Shown here piece after piece: positions 6,032-7,356 of a stretch of DNA of 7,356 bases. Made by a program: the position numbers and the translations under genes. Source of the DNA: Actinomycetes bacterium (lineage in GTDB: Bacteria > Actinomycetota > Acidimicrobiia > Acidimicrobiales > RAAP-2); assembly GCA_021807965.1 (NCBI GenBank), contig JAKBCI010000082.1, positions 1 to 7,356 of the forward strand, given 5' to 3'. The notes under the pieces are model-generated. The model saw only the letters and a list, made by a program, of their open reading frames with translations, made no database searches and was not told the DNA's origin. Numbering within the stretch: position 1 is the first letter of the stretch; each line of letters opens with the position of its first letter.

Positions 6032-7105
6032 CCGAGAGATCCTCACGCTGTCGCGAAGCCGCGCTTCTCGCTGAAGAAGGCTGCGACGACGTGTGGCCGT
6101 TACTAGCGACGACGAAGGTGCGAATGAACGAAGTCGAAGAGTGCGTCACGAGTCCGAGGACGCCGGCGTCCGAGAATCTTGGACTAGAGATCGTAATGGA
6201 GCGGCCCATCGGATTTGAGCACGGGCTGTAGTCCAGGAAGTAGAGGTGCAGGAGTCCATCGAGTTGTCTGGCGAACTGGCGGACCAACTTCGTGCGATGA
6301 GTCGAGTGAGCATCGACGATCAAGAAGACCGCACGCCCGTGCATCTGGCGCACCCGCCCTAAGGAACGTGAAGAACAGCACCCGTTGGTCCGACCAGCTA
6401 AGACCATGAAGAAGAGTTTTCCGCGAGTGACATGGCCGAGATGACGTTGGCCCCGACGCGCTGGCCAGTTCCTTAGATGACCGGGGTCTCGCCACTCAGG
6501 GATCAGGGGCTTCCGACGCTGGGATCACCGCCGGTACCGTCTCGCCACCACTGATGATCTACGAATTCTCGCGCTTGGCCTTGGCGGCGACTTCCGATTA
6601 AACCCTCTCGGTCCACTCCCGATCGAGCACGGAATCGTGCTCGAGGGTTCTGCTCACGGGCTCTTGAGGACTGGAACCCCGGCGCTTTAGGTATTTGCCG
6701 AGGGCGCGGAGTGAGGTATCGACGCCGTAGTTGTGATTGATCAACTCAGCGACGACCTCTCTCGTCAAGAGGAATCCCGGGTGTCTCAACTTGTCGGTGC
6801 ACTTCGTGTGGATCACCCTCTGCCGCCACGCCTGCTCACGCGCCGAGACCGCCGTCTGTTCGCCGGGTCGACGACCTCGCACCCCCGTGTCGCGATCCTC
6901 CTCGCCCTGCTCGTCGAACCTGGCCGCCCACCGCTTCACCGTCTGACCGGTGACTCCGACGAGTGGGCCGCTTCGGACTGGGAAACTCCCTCCTCTCGTA
7001 CGAGGATCACCGCGCGAAGACGCAACGCCTCCTGGTCCGGGGATGTCAACATTCGAGCATCACGATTCCCCTCGCCAACTGCGGATTAGACCCGTCGAGT
7101 ATTTG
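6025..7105 (-). mobile_element. IS630-like element remnant, tentative ends
   Basis: Elements of this family are about 1.1 kb, insert at TA and carry imperfect terminal inverted repeats. Reading inward, the left side is CAAATAGCCGAGAGATCC (from 6025) and the right side, on the minus strand, is CAAATACTCGACGGGTCT (from 7105). They agree at 12 of 18 positions, including all of CAAATA. The TA pairs at 6029-6030 and 7100-7101 would be the duplicated target. The left TA lies within the TAG stop codon of the hydrolase. The transposase relic supports an element here, but the precise ends are uncertain because of decay. Confidence 0.4.
6043..7052 (-). pseudogene. Decayed IS630-family transposase
   Basis: Read across frames from ATG at 7052 to TGA at 6043, about 1,010 bases, this matches the length of an IS630-family transposase. 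The N-terminal helix-turn-helix reads PDQEALRLRAVILVREEGVS, then QSEAAH, and after a frameshift near 6961-6968 continues GVTGQTVKRWAARFDEQGE. Stop codons follow at 6598-6600 (TERV-stop-SEVAAKAKRE), 6559-6561 and 6473-6475 (GETPVI-stop-GTGQRVGANVISAMS). A further shift near 6421-6428 leads to GKLFFMV. The second catalytic Asp survives in FLIVDAHSTHRTK (Asp codon 6312-6314), and YFLDYSPCSNP resembles the family's FLPPYSPELNP. The third acidic residue is lost, since NPDE is replaced by NPMG. The C-terminus resumes in another frame as LFDFVHSHLRR and VVAAFFSEKRGFATA. It is clearly inactive. It lies antisense to and 11 bases past the hydrolase stop. Several small open frames in the region are fragments of this one relic. 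Confidence 0.88.
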
Positions 7106-7356
7106 CGTTTTGAAAATGAGACTGACCACTCGCCCGCATGCACGACTATGCCTTCAAGACCAGACGAGTAATCGCGCCACCCTCGTGACGAGCGCTGATG
7201 GATCGCCGAGCCGCTGGCCAACGACGAAGGACCTCGTCACTCTTCGCTCGGCACGTGAGTACTCCTTGATCGTGGACGAAGGACTGTCGCCACGGGACAC
7301 CCGCCGGTGACGCGACCGGCGGACCCTCGTCACGCGTCATCTCGCCCGCGCGCAGC
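7106..7356. other. Unassigned right flank, with a possible partial reading frame
   Basis: No recognisable gene is seen. A minus-strand frame is open from the right edge to a TAG at 7146-7148 (about 69 codons, fairly GC-rich third positions). It could be the 3' end of a gene or a second transposon scrap, but its sequence resembles no family I know. It contains the hairpin at 7301-7322, which counts against it. ACCCTCGT followed by ACG recurs at 7179-7190 and 7323-7334 with one mismatch, possibly by chance. Confidence 0.3.
7301..7322. repeat. Perfect 8-base inverted repeat (GC-rich hairpin)
   Basis: CCGCCGGT (7301-7308) and ACCGGCGG (7315-7322) enclose the loop GACGCG. The stem is stable and could act as a terminator in either direction, although no T-run follows. 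Without knowing the gene to the right its role is open. Confidence 0.4.

Noticed and set aside
6733..7310. Several plus-strand frames of 60-118 codons across the right third
   Set aside because: Up to 7052 they are antisense to the transposase relic, and beyond that none shows a recognisable domain or a good ribosome-binding site.
1..7356. CRISPR array, tRNA, riboswitch, toxin-antitoxin or phage-defence genes
   Set aside because: No regularly spaced repeats, cloverleaf, aptamer-like leader or defence-family motifs were seen; the 75-base hydrolase leader shows no clear riboswitch fold.

Overview
The window looks like chromosomal DNA from a high-GC actinobacterium-like organism. Codons are GC-rich, GTG starts are used, the MarR gene may be leaderless, and the histidine kinase resembles actinobacterial kinases. 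The exact taxon cannot be fixed from sequence alone; an acidimicrobial lineage is only a guess. I found no tRNA, rRNA, CRISPR array or plasmid origin.

Layout from left to right. (1) Positions 1-469, minus strand: a nearly complete MarR-family regulator whose last residues run off the left edge. (2) Positions 676-2749, minus strand: a two-component operon. The OmpR-type response regulator comes first and its 3' end overlaps the start of a membrane sensor histidine kinase by 11 bases. (3) Positions 2750-2944: a shared intergenic region between the two-component operon and a divergent small gene. It holds a TTCTCA tandem repeat with an 11-base period, typical of OmpR-family operators, and candidate promoters in both directions. 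(4) Positions 2945-3286, plus strand: a small secreted protein that is acidic, Ser/Thr-rich and free of basic and aromatic residues after its signal peptide. It is followed by a 17-bp stem hairpin. (5) Positions 3351-6031, plus strand: a clear sigma70-type promoter drives a large exported family 3 glycoside hydrolase with an inserted PA14-like domain and a C-terminal fibronectin III-like domain. (6) Positions 6043-7052, minus strand: a heavily decayed IS630-family transposase that abuts the hydrolase stop codon. (7) Positions 7053-7356: mostly unassigned sequence with a GC-rich hairpin near the right edge.

The most coherent biological unit is the two-component system plus the divergent small secreted protein. 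The tandem repeat sits just upstream of a candidate -10 box for the small gene, as expected if the response regulator activates it. This is an inference from layout and needs binding or expression data. The hydrolase has its own promoter and is probably a separate scavenging or wall-glycan enzyme. Most of the window consists of known families; the small acidic protein and its control region are the least familiar part.
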